Both the position numbers and the translations under genes were made by a program. From Cercis canadensis (taxonomy: Eukaryota > Streptophyta > Magnoliopsida > Fabales > Fabaceae), in NCBI GenBank assembly GCA_003255065.1, contig QAOA01003578.1:34749-98748 (forward strand): DNA of 64,000 nt, in the 5' to 3' direction. The notes beneath the pieces were generated by a model. The model did not search any database. It saw only the letters and a list, made by a program, of their open reading frames with translations, and was not told the DNA's origin. Below, piece after piece: positions 11,236 through 24,877 of the stretch. Within the stretch, counting starts at the first letter, position 1. Each line of letters starts with the position of its first letter.

Positions 11236-13380
11236 GGGGCTGATTGATATAGAATGGGTGAGGGCTGGATCTATAATTACTAAGGATTAAAGTGCAATGA
11301 ATTAATTTTTTTTTTTATTGATCCTAAGTTGAAAGCTTTTTATGTGCATACACCTTGTAGCTGCTATAATCTCTCATGCTATAGTACTTTTAATTAAGTT
11401 TGATGGTTGTGAACTTGTTTTCTTTTTGCTACTTTCATATATAGCACAATGATTTGTGCATTTTTTTTTTTGTTCATGTTTTGTACCATCATATAATAAC
11501 AATAGTAAGATGTATCTTTGTATATTTTGAATTATTTATAATGTTGGAAGATTTTTTGCTCCCATGGATCATCAATTTGTAGTTGTAGGTATATGTTGTG
11601 CTATTTTACTTATTTTTTTTTATTTCAATTAAGGGTATTTTTAGAAAAGTTGATTATATCTTAAGAATATTTCACTTGAATCAAACATGAGAATGAAATT
11701 TTGTTGGAAATAGGATTCTCAAGAATGTAGTCTTGTTGGAAATAAAACATTCCCTACACCAAACACCATATCATTGTAAAATTTCATTTTCATGTATCTT
11801 ATATGCTTGCGAATATTTTTTTTTCTCTAATAATAAATGGGAAAAGTTTTATTCCCACCCTCATTTTCTCAAGAATGTTAAAACATTCTTTATACCAAAT
11901 AATGCCAAAGTTTTTATGCAACATTGAAGACAAGAGTGGTGAAGGCACAGTGAAACAAAGAGAGGGAGGAGGGTCTTGAAGCTATAGTGAAACAAGGAGA
12001 GGGAGGAGGGCCTTGGATAGAACTGTAGCCAATCCATGATGAAACAAGAAGGAAACAATGATTAATACAACAGTGGTGAAGCCATAGTGAAAGGGGGGGA
12101 CCTTGGATAATAGAACAGTAGCCAAGGCAAGGCAATGATGAAACAAGAAGAAGAACCAAGCATGGTCATATTGTGACGAAATTTCCTTTTCGGGAACAAA
12201 AAAGACCGTAGCTAAGCTAGGATCGTTAAAAAAGAGGGGAAGATTGAAGAACATTCAATTTTGGTGACCTAGTGAACAGTAACACAATGTTTAATGCCCA
12301 AAGAACAATTAAAGAAACCAGGCTAGAGTAAAGAGAGCCCAGATTGGGTGCCAGAGCTTTAAAATTTGTCTATGATTTTATTATGGACCCAACAACACCA
12401 TTCTCGTCGACTTTAAACACAAGCTCCATTAAAGCACTGTACCATTCATCTATGCCCACCGCCCTACCCATCCTCTACTATCATGTACTACTCACACACC
12501 CCTACAGCTAGAGCCCTTCAGCCTACGCCTGTAATCCTCCCTCACTTACCTTTCACTCTATTAAAGTCATTACTGCCTTGCCAATTTGCCCTTGCCTTGG
12601 AAACCAAAAAGGGAAAACCCTGTTTTAATGGAGTAACATAGAGGGAGTGCAGTTAAATTCAGATACTAACCAAGATACATGTGCTAAGCAGTGTGTGATG
12701 TAGAATTTACTACGAAGTTGAGAATTTCTTGTTTCGTGATTAATGATATTGTTTTAGCTAAATTGTTAGATTAAAGTTTTAGTAAAACCCTGTTTAGTGA
12801 ACCTAATTAAATTAAGATAGTAAAAAGGTGCATGTAATAGAAATTAGCTGAATTGAAAGTCTAAAATACTGTATCTATAAAACGCAACAGATCTTTATTA
12901 TATCCAGTAAGGGGTGATTTTGGTAACATTTGCATATGATTCTTATTGTCTAGAAGCAATTGAAAGCTTGACTTGCCCTATATATATGGGACTAAAATAA
13001 GTCAACTTTCAGATAAAAGGCACTGTTTTTTGCTGTTCAGCTAAATGAATTTAAGTAACGAGGACTAGTACAAGAGGCAATGTTTTCATCTTTGCATTGT
13101 GCAGGGGAGTTCATTATTTCTGATTAACATAGAACTTCTTTTTTCCTTCTCCCTGCTGCTGCTATGGAAAAAGGGAAACTGGGAATTAGGAACTAATATA
13201 AAAATATTAAAATGCATATTGGATGAGTTAAGTGGTTTGTGTTAAAATAAGGAACATGTTGTGTTGGGCAGTAAAAAAACTAGAAACATCAACTTTTGTT
13301 AGGAGAAAATACAAAAGAAATACAAGTTGCTGTAACATCTAAAACTAAAAGGTTAAAGCCAAAGTTGAACTCTACTTTGA
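11236..13380. other. Intergenic stretch, nothing recognised
   Basis: Low-complexity AT-rich DNA. At 11.9-12.25 kb a purine-rich tract contains short repeats of the type GTGAAACAAGGAGAGGGAGG, which create overlapping meaningless frames on the minus strand. No gene or element with clear ends is visible. The last few hundred bases probably include the 3' UTR of the PII-2-like gene. Confidence 0.5.
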
Positions 13381-15450
13381 TTAAAGAGCTATATGAGATC
13401 TCAGGAATAGACCTGTCATTAATATCTCTACTAGAAAAGTCCACCAGAAGCCATTAGTAGCATAGCTTGAAAATCCCAAAGAGGTCATGGAATTGGAAGT
13501 CTGATTCATACCCCCATTGCTCAACTTAGTTTTTGTATCAGGCTCAAGCAATTTGACCTCTTGCTGGCATGGTTTTACCCCAAATGGAAGATAGCTCGGT
13601 GACATTTCTCCAACTGGGTAGCACAGATTGGGGTTGTTCCAGGCCCCAAAACGCCTTCCCATTTTACTATAAAACTCCACAGAGAATTTAATCACCCCTG
13701 TCAGGTTATTACCACTTAGGTAGAGTGCATTGAGAGAAGGAAGAGTTGCTAGCTTCGGTGAAAGGTTCCCCGTAAGGTTGTTGTCACTAAGACCCAAAAA
13801 TCGCAATCTCTTTAATTCTGATATTGACTCAGGAATTTCCCCCGTCATGCCCATGTTAGACAGATCCAAAATGGCCAAGTTCTGTAGGTTTTCCCACTTT
13901 AGGCTCCTGATGTTTCCACCTATTGGATTGTTGGACAAGACCATTTCTTCTAAGGAATGCATCTCTTGAAGAGACAAGGTCATCCCACCTGAAAATTTGT
14001 TATTCCTAAGGTCCATGAGGGTCAGATTCTTAAGATAAGCAAACTCTTGGAGCAGATTGCCTTCCAAGTGATTGTTGCTTAGGTCAAGCTTCAACAGTGC
14101 AGTTAAGCTTCCAAGAGTCAATGGCAAAGGCCCAGATAGTGAATTTCTGCTTAAATCAAAGATTAGTAGCTCATTTAACCCACTAAAAGTATTTGGAATC
14201 TGCCCAGAAAAAGAGTTTCCAGCAAGAACAAGCCTCTTCAACTTGATGAGGTTGCCAATTTCTGGTGGTATTTCACCTGTTAAACCATTCTCTAGTAATA
14301 CTAGTGATTGGAGGTTCTTGAGCACACCAAAACTTGCAGGAATTCTTCCAACAAGACCTGGGTTTGATCGAAACTCAAGTGATTGTAAGCTGTCAGAAAG
14401 TTTCTCCCAATTTCCAGTAGGGATAGTAACTGGGTGCCTGTGTCGTGAATGAAAACAATTGAAGAAGGATAGATCTTTAAGGTGCTTCAGCTCAAATAAC
14501 TGTGGTCTAAATTCCAAATCTTCGGCACAGCTAAGAGAATTGTCATGAACAGGTCCAATGTTCAAGTCAGTAACATACCAAAATCCATTAAACAGATCAC
14601 AAGAGACCCCCTGCATAAGAATACAGCATATTAGAGATATGATAGCTGAAATTACAGTTAAAAGTGTTAAACACAATCAAGAGTTCTAATTACATGGTTT
14701 AATAGGTAATGAAAACAGTATCATTTGCACGTAATCTTCTTCTAAGAACAGCGAAGACTTGAAGAAAAAGACAAGTAGAGAGATGTAACTGGTTTTCCAG
14801 ACTATGACAAGTTCAGAATAAAAGATACCAAGTGAATTTTCTTTTCCTCTGGCTTGCAGCAGAACGCAAAAAAGCTGAAACTCATCTCAGAATTCATTTC
14901 TGAAATTAAGTTGAAAGCCTATTTTAGTGTTTGACACTCGCCTGGTGGTTTTGAGGAAATGGCTTCTAAGTGTTCTAATTGGTAAGGTACTTTTCATAAG
15001 GAAAAAAACTCTGCACAAATCATGAACTAATAAACTATTAAGACTATAGTTAATATTTCTAGTTTCCTTCTCATTACTTCTGAGATTCACGAAGGGTCAA
15101 TGGGTTTTGGAAACTTCAATCAGAAAGAAAATTGAAATGCCTATGCCTTATCAATAGCACAGTATAAAGGCACACTGCTTGAACATTTTACAGTATTATT
15201 ATGGTACGGATAACCTTTTAGGTACATGAGTAAAAAGTACCTGAATAGGAGTCCATCCACAAGGATCTGGATAGAGATCTGAGCCATTCCACCAATTACC
15301 CACAAACCCTTGTATGGTGGAGTAAAGAGCCTCCTGCTCAGTTTTCTCCATTGGAGCCAAATCAAGGTCTTCTTGTCCAAAGCTCCTTGCACCCAAATAG
15401 AGTATGAATAGAGCACAAATGGCCTGACTAACACCCTTCAAACTCTTCAT
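13381..15450 (-). CDS. PII-2: PII-2-like leucine-rich repeat protein, GPI-anchor-like tail
   Basis: Two exons (15241-15450 and 13381-14610) in phase 0 give 479 residues. The first frame-compatible ATG, used here, is directly before a signal peptide (about residues 1-26, ending FGQ). A Trp/Cys-rich cap with NWWNGSDLYPDPCGW and GVSCD follows, then about ten plant-type LRRs (LxGxIPxxxGxLxxLxxL) at residues 150-390. A conserved NPNLCYPVGEM and CQQEVKLLEPD close the domain. The C terminus is serine/asparagine-rich and then hydrophobic (WWTFLVEILMTGLFL), like a GPI-anchor signal. PIRIFORMOSPORA INDICA-INSENSITIVE 2 of Arabidopsis (At1g13230, from memory) has this layout; it is needed for the growth response to a root endophyte. 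It has no kinase domain, so it would act as an extracellular co-receptor or scaffold. The close paralogue At3g25670 is an alternative name-giver. Confidence 0.93.
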
Positions 15451-18400
15451 GATGTTATGGCTCAAAACAAAACTATAAGGCACAAGAGAAATTCAAGATG
15501 GTTGAACTGAAAGTGATGAAACAAACCCAGAATGGAGCTACTTGGCTTGAAATCAAGTGAATATCATGGTTGCTACATTACATGGGAATTTCACCATTCA
15601 CCTTGTGGACAAAGACTGATGCAAACGATAAGAAGCAGAGAGCAAAGAGGGATGAAACAGGGGACTTGTTACTTATAATCCCTCAACATGTATAGAAATG
15701 GGTATGAAGGCAAATTACCAACATGGGTCCCTACAGAAAAATTGCTGATATTTTGGACAAACCCAGATAAACAAGCAAGATCCTAACTTTATGCTGGAAG
15801 TGAATAGGAAAAAGGAAATGGAGGAAACACAAAAAGCATAGTAAGGAACCTGACCCTCTTTTCTCCCTTGTGTTTATGGAAAAGCTAAGGAAGTATATAG
15901 CAGAAAGAACAACACCAACACAAATTGAAAGCACAGTTCTCGAAGCCCCCCAAACCCAAAGTCATAATTATAGTAATGACACTAATAAGATGAGAGCAGT
16001 AGTAACTGAAAGGCCTATAAAATGAAAGCGAAAGCTAGGCAAGGCAAAGCCCTTTTATGGCCTCTGTCTTTGTGATTCCCTTATTGAAGATAGAGACAAT
16101 TACTGATGAAATTATCAGTGTTAGTCACAATTTTAGAAGGGTACCAAAGGGTTTGGTAGTTGAAGGGAATAATGGTTGCAGAGGAAAGGGTTAAAGTTAA
16201 AGGGATTAGTTGGGGGGTTAAGGGTTGAAGAAGATTGACATGGTGGATGTGGTGTGAGTGTGAGTGTGAGGAGGGGACCATTGTGCATGCAAAAGGAAAA
16301 CGAAAAAGATGCATGTAAGTGCATGCAAGACAAAATAGGATTTTTATCTGTTATTGCCTCGTTGTCTACTTTTGTGCTGTTGGGTTTTTAACAGCGCTCT
16401 GTGTGTGCAGTGAAAAAGGACAAAGCAGGACAGTGAGCATTGAAAAGCAAAGCAGGCTAACCATATTGCTTGATTGCAGATTTGCAGGTTAGGATGGGGT
16501 TGGAGCTTTGTGCATGTAGCTACACAATTTGGCTCTTTTTTCCTCCTCAAAATTTGTATCATGGAACGTGAATTCATCTATGAAGAAGAGTATCATAACA
16601 CTAATTTTTGAGTTTATTATTTTTTATTAGTTTATGAAATATTTATAGATAAAAATCGTTCCTTTATATATCATTACTCAAAAATACTTGTGTTTATAAC
16701 TTCATAACCTATACAAATCTCTTCCTTTATTTGAGTTTTTTTTTTTTTTTTCGATTACAACTTACAAGGGCAATACATGCCTACACGGGTTGATTTTCTA
16801 ATGATCTTACTTAAAGGTTTTTTTGGTTTTTTGTTTTGATATAGTAATGCACAATTTACAAATGCATTATCAAATATGTGAACTTATCATTTTCCAATAG
16901 ACAATGGGGAGGGCCCGCCGGGTGGAGCAGAAAGGAAGAAGAGATAAAAGTACCACGGATTGAGGAAAAGGAGAAGAGAGCCAAAAGACAAAGGACATTG
17001 AAGATTTTGGAAGCAGGACCATACTTTTTGGCTTTGCAATTGTGGGGATAAAATCATAGGTGGGGCTTTACTACCCATCTTTTTAGTGGGATAGCCTTAT
17101 TTTATTATTAATTTTTTTTTTGGTGAGATTTTGAGTAGGATTTAGTGGATTTGTAGTATAATTTTGGTGTTGTTAAGAAAGATTTTAAAAAATTAATTCA
17201 TTTAATGTGTCAAAATCTGTAGTTTCTTATAAAATATAATAACAACATAATATAAAAAATTGTGTCAAAGAATAAATTTAAAAAAATTATTTTCTAATAT
17301 ATTTTTTTTATATTATATTTTTTTTATATTTTATAAAAAAATTGTATATTTTAGTATATATTAAATAATTTAATTTTTTAAATTTTTTATAATAATATTA
17401 AAATTATTAAATAAATCTCACTCAAATTTATTAACTGTGTTTGGGGTGACGCTGCCTCTCTAAGAGAAGGCAACATAATGCTCACCAAAATCATATCATA
17501 GAAGGGTAAAAAACTAAAAAGTAAGGACGCATAGCTCACGGCCTACTTGCTGTTCATTGCTGGGCTGAATTGGTTTCATCTCATAAGTCATTTTCTACCC
17601 TACGTTTTCTCTGATTACCCCTCTTTTTTATTGACAGGTACACAGAGGGTGACTTAGGATTGGCCCCACCAAGACTATATTAGATGTTGAATCCCACCGC
17701 CCCCCAAAGAAATAAATTTTGCAGAATTTTTCTTGAATTTTTTTTGGATATTTTCTTATGTTTGAAGTAGAAATATGATTGTGTTTTCCTTTGTTTCTTG
17801 TAAATGTGAGTGAGTAGTAAGTAACTAAGTATTGAACTAACATCCTTCTCCAATTAATATCTGTGAGCACATGACATCAGATTTTTAAGAAAAGTAAAAC
17901 TTAGACACCAAAATTAGAAATCCATTATTTTATAGTAGTATAAGTTGCTGCTATATTACATTAATAATACCATATTTAATGTTAAATTTCTTTTTATGGA
18001 AAAAAAAAACTTCATGTTAAATTTTAAAAGAAAGAATTAGTGTTTTGAATACCATTAATTTGAGAGTTAACTGCTTTATTTAACAAAGATGATAGCATAC
18101 AATAGTTGTTACTTTTCATATACACTTCTGTTGAGACAAGAACATATTGTAATCAATACTTTTTCCTTTTTAGCTTCGACAATCAATTTCTTCATTTGTA
18201 CGGTAACGAAGGACATCAGTGCAATAATATACTGGAAGACAACCATTGAAATTCTTGTTTTTATTTTTTGAGGATACCGGTTGAGAATTTAGAAGGCTAT
18301 TAAAATATAAATAAATTAGAAGCCAGTTTTGTAACCAGGAGAACAACCAAGGATTAATACTACTCATCTGCCAGTAACAAATTACAAATGTCAAAGCAAA

Positions 18401-18513
18401 TACAAAAGCTAATCCCAAGTAAAACTACATGCCCAAGTTCCTATTTCAGAGGGAAGGGAGACATGAATCTATTGTGAGATGGAAGGGAAATAAAAAAAAA
18501 ATTACTACTTCCA
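15451..18513. other. Intergenic stretch between the PII-2 and CRWN genes
   Basis: It contains the probable promoter and leader of the PII-2-like gene (15.45-16.0 kb) and the 3' flank of the CRWN gene (18.4-18.5 kb). The rest is AT-rich, including a very AT-dense block at about 17.1-17.4 kb. Short frames at 16.1-17.1 kb on the minus strand have no family similarity. No element with clear ends was seen. Confidence 0.5.
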
Positions 18514-21500
18514 TCATGTTGTAAGAAACTTCAAGATCTTCTTTCCAATTGATACCTCACCAGGATGCTCCTCCTCCTCCTCCTCATCCTCCTCATCCTC
18601 ATCCTCTTCCTCCTGGTCCTCCTCCTCGTAGTCATTTTCAACCTCATGGATTATGCTTACATCCTTGTCCGCATACTCAGGGGTACCATTTACTTCCTCG
18701 CTCAACTCTATGTGTTCAGCAGATTTGGCTGCATCGCCATTGTCATCGACCATGTCTCTTGGTGTTTCAAACTGTAAAAACATTATAATAAAGAAATAGG
18801 ACATCCATCTGAAGAAACATCCATGAAATCAATAATCAGAACAGGATGGCATGTCTTACCCTAACAACTCTATCTTCTGAGATCACATTTTTTACTGTTG
18901 AAACCTCCACCTGAACAGTGGTTTGGACAATGTCATCAGCTACTGCTGATGAAGGACCAGAAGCAGCTTCAGGGCTTCTTTCCACCTCCGGTTTACCACC
19001 GGTAGCTTCATTCTCCACAGTCTTTGTTCCATTGGATAAGGCATGTACTGATGCGACCTTACCTGCACTGCTTAAGAAATTATATGTAATTAGAACAATC
19101 AAGAAAGTTTTGAGTTCCTCCACGCTCAAAAGTCATTGTACATAATGATATTTGGTACCTAGTATAGCCATTACCAGCCAGATACAGTCACATGCAATAT
19201 ACTTGGAATAACACCCTGAACATCCTCCCACATTATTTCAAATGCATTAAAAGGTTACTCAACTTAGCAATTCATTTTCCTATTAATATACTAACATAAA
19301 ATACTACTTATAATAGAAAATACATCCACCACACTCACATCCTAGACAAGCAATTTCTTCATCAGACAACAAAAGCCAAAGAATACCCATAATTCGTATT
19401 TAAAACACCTCCAATCAGTCAAACATAATTAATTATCCACCTGAACCCAAAAAGGTTAAGAAAATATTAGCTAATTTAGTTAAAGGCTACGGTCTTTCAA
19501 GAGGCAAAACATTCTCATTAATCAACAACGAAAAGTGTCTCTGGCCTTTGACTATAGGAAAGAAAATTTACTTTTGATTATCAGAAACTGCAATCTTGAT
19601 TATGATTTTCATTTATGTCTGAACTTGAATCTCAAGACTAGTGTGTGTCTATCAATATTAAACATGATATGAATCTAGCATTAAAGACATTACACCATAG
19701 TTCATTTCATGACCACAATTTGCACAGTGACAACATTATATCATTCCTTCCATTACAGAAATGAACAAATCACATTGAATAATATGCGATCAAACAGCTG
19801 GAAAGGTCAATTGACAGAATACCAGTTATGATCTATTATGCAAGATGAAGCAAACTCTATCACAAAACCAAGCCAAGCCAAGCCAGCCAATGCAACCAGT
19901 CGACTCACCAAGATTTTTTTTTATTCTTTTAGTTGCTTCAGGGGGCAGGGGAGGGGAGAGGAGAAAAAAAGGAAGGATGAACCCTTCAGTGTACAAGTGA
20001 ACAAGAATCAATTTATTTCCAACAGATCAATCCTTTAGAATTAGATATATCTAATACATTTATACCCAAAATTGATATTGTTGACATCTAACAAACTATT
20101 CCTCAATAAATAGAAATAACTAGTGTAAAATCTTATGTAAGTTGTCATTGCCTTGTCCCAGATAGAGCCAATGAAACTGGAAGTAACTTACGTCTTATGT
20201 CGTCTGAGATTGTATCGCCTTTCTCCTGTAACTTGCACAGGGGGAGCGATTGTTTGCCTCTTCTTCCTGCGCCCACCAGCTGTAACACTATCAGATTGTG
20301 CTTCACTGTCACCAAAATCCTGCTCACTTTCTGTTACCCTAGAAGTTTGTGCACGTTGCCGCTTCCTTCCAGTGTTACCAACTGTTTTCTCAGTGTGACT
20401 GGAGTCTTCTCGACTGTCTTCTTCAATCCGATTAATATTGAGAGCATATTCCAATTCATCAGGGGCTTTTCCTAGGAACTTCTTGGCATCTTCAACCACT
20501 GCCTTCACTGAACGTGTTCTACTGATTCCAGATTTGCGTTTCCTCCCAGGTCTGCGCCGGCCACTCTTTGGAACTGACTGCTGAGAATCCTCTGGAACTC
20601 CTTCGACCAAACTGTCCATGTAGCTGTGGTCGTCTGTTGATGGAGCATATCCATCATCCACTTCCCTAAAGATGTTATCAGATTGGAGGCGTTGAATATC
20701 CAAAGAGTGATGAGAAATCCCACCTGATGGTTGGGGTTCTTCTTCAAAGACACCTCTAGCTCCTTCTATATTGGCAAGAGATTCAGGCCCCTCTGCTTTC
20801 TCTGTATTAACCTTCACATCTGACAATGGTGATGAGCTGGTCATGACAGAAGCACCAATACCATCCATTCTTTTACTTGGGGATAATTTGAAAATTGATG
20901 TGCACTTTCGGAGCCAAGAAACCGGCCTTATAGATCCTGAATAATTTGAGTCAACAGGATCTATATTACCCAGGGAGTTTTTCAAAGTCCTATCATCTTG
21001 CAATGGGGAGATAGGTGAGGAAACAACCTCCCTTTCTTTGCACTCAGGTAGCTGAAGATCAGATACAACCAAATCCTTAATAACTTCTTCACAGCCCTTG
21101 CAACCCCTTAGCTTCTCAACAAGTTGAAGAAAGTGATTTCTTTCAGCCACAAGGCCTTCACGTTCCTTCTTAACCTTCCTGCTGAGTTTCATAAGCTCAT
21201 CAGAATCTTTAAGCATGTCACGTTGGTCATCCACCACCTGCTGCTTCCTTTGCTCAACTTCCTTCTTGTCATCCTCTAACCTATGCCTTTCAGAACGCAC
21301 TTCTTTCCACTCCTTCTCAGTCACATCCTTCAATACATCAATATTATTATGCTCTCTCTGCATCTCCTCCTGAAATGCTCTCTCTCTCTCCTGCAGGTCT
21401 TTCTCCATGTCCTCCATTTTCTGAATTTCATTCTCAAGAATCCTTCTCTGCTGTTCAAAATCTTGAAGCATTTGTGCATGGTCACTTTTAGCTTTTTCAG

Positions 21501-24500
21501 ATAAAACTAGTTTCTCATGCCTCATGAAATCTGTAAATGATTCCTTCTCCAGTTCGAGTTTCTCCAACTCTTTCTTTATATAGTCTTGCACATCTTGCTT
21601 CTCCTTTTTCGACCTTTCTTCTTCAGTATGTTGCAATTTTCTCAATTTTTCATTCTCTACATCAATTTCCTTCTGCTCTCTACTAATTTCAGTCCTTTTC
21701 TCATCCAGCACTTCCCACTCTTTCTCAAACCTCTCTCTCTCCTGCTTTAAATTTTCAGCTTCCTTGATAAGAAATTCCCTCTGCAATCTAGTATTCTCTA
21801 TCTCCTGTTTCAGTTCCAATTGCAAACGGGAATGCTCTGACCTCTCCTCTTGAGTAATTTTCAATTCCTCACTCTCTTTGCATATTTGCAGCTCCTGCTG
21901 AGATATTTCAGCTTTTATAGTCTCAATCTCACCTTTAAGATTCTCCAAACTCTCTCCGTCAGCAAGCAATTGCCGCTTTTCCTTCTCCAACTCTTTCTCT
22001 TTAGTTTTCATAGTTTTTTCTTTCTCCTTCAAGGATTTTAACTTTGATTCAAGTTCCTTATTTTGCTCCTTTGCTCTCTCAGCCTTCTTACTCAAAGCTT
22101 GCTCTTCTTTTTCCAACTTCTTTTCCCTGTGGTTGACTTCAATTTCCCTCTGCCCCAAGGCTTCTATCTTGCTCCTAAATTCCTCATCAAGGGATTTCTG
22201 TTTTTGTTCCATTTCCATCTCAAGCTCCTGCAACTTTAAATCCAGCACATCCTTTTGCTCACCAAGGAGATTCTGGATTCCCTCCTGTAAGAACCACAGG
22301 CAAAGGAGTCAGAATGCTACATAATCATGTAATCTACTCAAGTCATTCAAGTTACAAACACTTGCACACACAAATCCAATTAAGCTAACAGGCACCGGGA
22401 CTCACTCTTTCTCTAGCACTAAGCTTTAGTTCCAATGCAAGCAATTCCTTCTCTTTCATCTCCAGCGTGCTTTTTAGAGAATCAGATTTCTGCAACAATA
22501 ATGCACAGTAAAGAAATTAATAAAAGGGCCACAATAAGAAAAAATACCTTACATGTTAAGAACAGGTAGAAAAATATCAAGTCAAATTTTTTTTTTTTAA
22601 AAAATTAATAAATCATACTTTCTCTTCAGCATCCAAGCCTGCTAGTCTTCTACTGATCTCAACTTCCTTCTCTTTCAGTGAAGAGTTAGAAGAATGAACA
22701 TTCTTCTCCAGCAATTCTAGTTCCCTCTCTTTCTTCTTTAAATTCTTTTCCATTTCAGTTACCTTCTCCTCTCTCTCATTGACATTTCGCCTACCCTGGC
22801 CTAACATCTCTTCTCTTTGCCTTAGCTTCCTCTCCCACTCCTTCNACTTCCTTCTCTTTCAGTGATGAGTTAGAAGAATGAACATTCTTCTCCAGCAATT
22901 CTAGTTCCCTCTCTTTCTTCTTTAAATTCTTTTCCATTTCAGTTACCTTCTCCTCTCTCTCATTGACATTTCGCCTACCCTGGCCTAACATCTCTTCTCT
23001 TTGCCTTAGCTTCCTCTCCCACTCCTTCAGATCTTCTCTTTGTTTGTAGAAAGTTGCCTCAAATGCTTCTCGACTATATTCAATAGCAGCAAATTTGTTA
23101 ATAAATTGAGTCACATGCTACAAGAAAGAAAATGTAACATTAAAAAAGGTAGAGCACGGTGCATACTCAGTATCTACAGACAAACGCTCCTTCTGAAGCA
23201 AACTTTCTCGAGCTTCCACCTCTCGCAATTTCATATCCAGCTCTGCACTTTTTCTGTTTACCTCAGCAAGCTTAGCTTCTGCATTATGCAACTTCTTGTC
23301 AACCACTGAAGACTTCTCTTCAATTCCATCAACCAATGTGTTTGCTTCAGCCAACTTTGTCTGGGAGGAACACTGGATTTGGGCATGCTCTTCTTGCATT
23401 GCACGCAAAGCTCTTTCAAGCTGCAATAAGAATCCATTGCCATAACATAACCATAAAATGCAAGTACATCTAGATAGTCATCTCATAAGTACACAACTTG
23501 ATCAATTAATGAGGGCAATACACAAACATCCATCGGAATACAAATTTGACACAGTAACATATAATTGAATATTAAATAAGTTACATACATCAGCCACACA
23601 ATGCTTCTCTGTGCTCCATGCTTTCCTTAAAAACTCCTCTCTCTTCTCAACTTCAGACAATGCAATTAAGTGTGCTGACTGTTCTCGTTTAAGAATCTCC
23701 TGTATTTCAAGTAGTTCTTGCCTCAACTCTTCATCCTTTGAACTCCACTCTTTCTTCTCAATCAGCAAGAGACCCATGTTGTACTGGTAGTCAAAAAGCT
23801 ACAAAAAAAATAAAAAAAGAAAGGAACAAAAGATTTCAGCAATGGTCAATCATTACAAACATAACAAATGAAATCCGTGAGAACCTGTTTTGAAGTTAAC
23901 ACGCATGAAAAACAAGACATTAGGAAAACCTGCGATCAAGCAATCATTTCATGATGTAGAAGCAAGCCAAGAGTTTGTTTAATCGGTCAGTCTGATTTCT
24001 TTCATTTGCAGTCTACGGTAATGAATTTAGAGTCACATTGAGTAAACTCTGATTTCTACATACATCAAGTCAAACTAAAATAATCATAATGAAATTTATA
24101 CATATCAGTTATTCAGTAATCAAATCTCCTAAACAATCATTCTAAAACACTGATTTCTGTTTAACTGTGAAACTTATCACTCGAATTCTTCCCATTCTGA
24201 TTCAAATTCCACTCTATGACATGCTAGCACTTCTCTCTCTTTGCTCTTCACTCATCACATCTTTTCACATGCTCGCAATCTAATCCAGACAAAATTAGGC
24301 ATTGCTGAATGCTGATGATTGATACATTTCTTCTTTGCTTCAAACAAATTATAAAAAACAAGTGTTGATTGGTCAGTACGCCAGGATCAAATAGGGGTCC
24401 TATGTCCATCCAACCTTTCTACCATTATTATTTGAGCTTCCTTCGAAGAAAAATTTCAAGTGATATAAAGTTCCTCCAAAAATTGCACAACTTTTTACCA

Positions 24501-24877
24501 GATACAATAGCATCATTAGGAAAAATCAGAAGTAAAAACAACAGAACAATGATACACTTAGCAATTCCACACTGTTCTCAATAACCCAGAATTTAAAAAA
24601 CGAACTACAATATACTAACCTCTCTCTCGAGCCTTGAAACCTTGTCAATAAGCGCTTCATAGTCCTTTCTCTGCATCACCGCCTCATCCAGCAACCCCAC
24701 CTCCTTAAATTTCTTCCAATCCTCAATATTGCCTGCATCCAGACGCACCATCGTTTTATCATCCCTTACGCTCAAAGAACCCAATGGGGGTGGTGGGTCA
24801 TCGGCAAAAGCAACCGCCTTTCCCTTCTCCGCACTTCTGAGGTTCTGGGACCAGGCCTTCCTCTGCGGCGTGAACAT
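18514..24877 (-). CDS. CRWN2: CROWDED NUCLEI (NMCP-type) plant lamin-like protein, CRWN2/3 clade
   Basis: Eight exons: 24620-24877, 23589-23798, 23167-23420, 22619-23073, 22406-22489, 20192-22284, 18860-19067 and 18514-18771. With the duplicated segment in exon 4 collapsed the protein is about 1211 residues, usual for the family. The N terminus [10 protein letters not shown], then [13 protein letters not shown] and a [11 protein letters not shown] block, points to the CRWN2/CRWN3 subclade rather than CRWN1. A long coiled coil follows (about residues 75-700, with [17 protein letters not shown] at its start). Further on come [16 protein letters not shown], a basic nuclear-localisation region ([11 protein letters not shown]), RYNLRRHKT, an acidic Glu/Asp run and the conserved end [14 protein letters not shown] proteins form filaments under the inner nuclear membrane and set nuclear size, chromatin packing and immune gene repression. 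Adjacency to a PII-2 gene matches the Arabidopsis CRWN2/PII-2 pair (At1g13220/At1g13230, from memory). Exon 4 carries an N-joined duplication described separately. Confidence 0.93.
22662..23028 (-). repeat. 183-bp direct duplication around a single N, inside CRWN exon 4
   Basis: Bases 22662-22844 and 22846-23028 appear identical except for one A/T difference near the start (GTGAAGAG versus GTGATGAG), and are separated only by the N at 22845. As written the extra 184 positions break the reading frame. Removing one copy with the N restores the phase expected from the flanking exons and the normal family length. Dropping only the N would also keep phase, giving a 61-residue tandem repeat in the coiled coil. 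The first reading is more likely, because other N positions in this window show the same unmerged overlap. Confidence 0.85.

Noticed and set aside
11861-12254. Overlapping minus-strand frames rich in Leu, Phe and Ser
   Set aside because: They come from a purine-rich repeat on the plus strand, and the overlap of three frames is a low-complexity effect.
14072-14452. 126-residue plus-strand frame opposite the LRR gene
   Set aside because: Antisense shadow of LRR coding sequence.
18549-18788. Pro- and Leu-rich plus-strand frames
   Set aside because: Complement of the acidic Glu/Asp run near the CRWN C terminus.
23074-23117. Alternative start of CRWN exon 4 at CATGTGACTCAATTT
   Set aside because: The upstream acceptor keeps the sequence in phase only with an unlikely donor in exon 3. 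The chosen acceptor yields the family-typical [15 protein letters not shown] junction.
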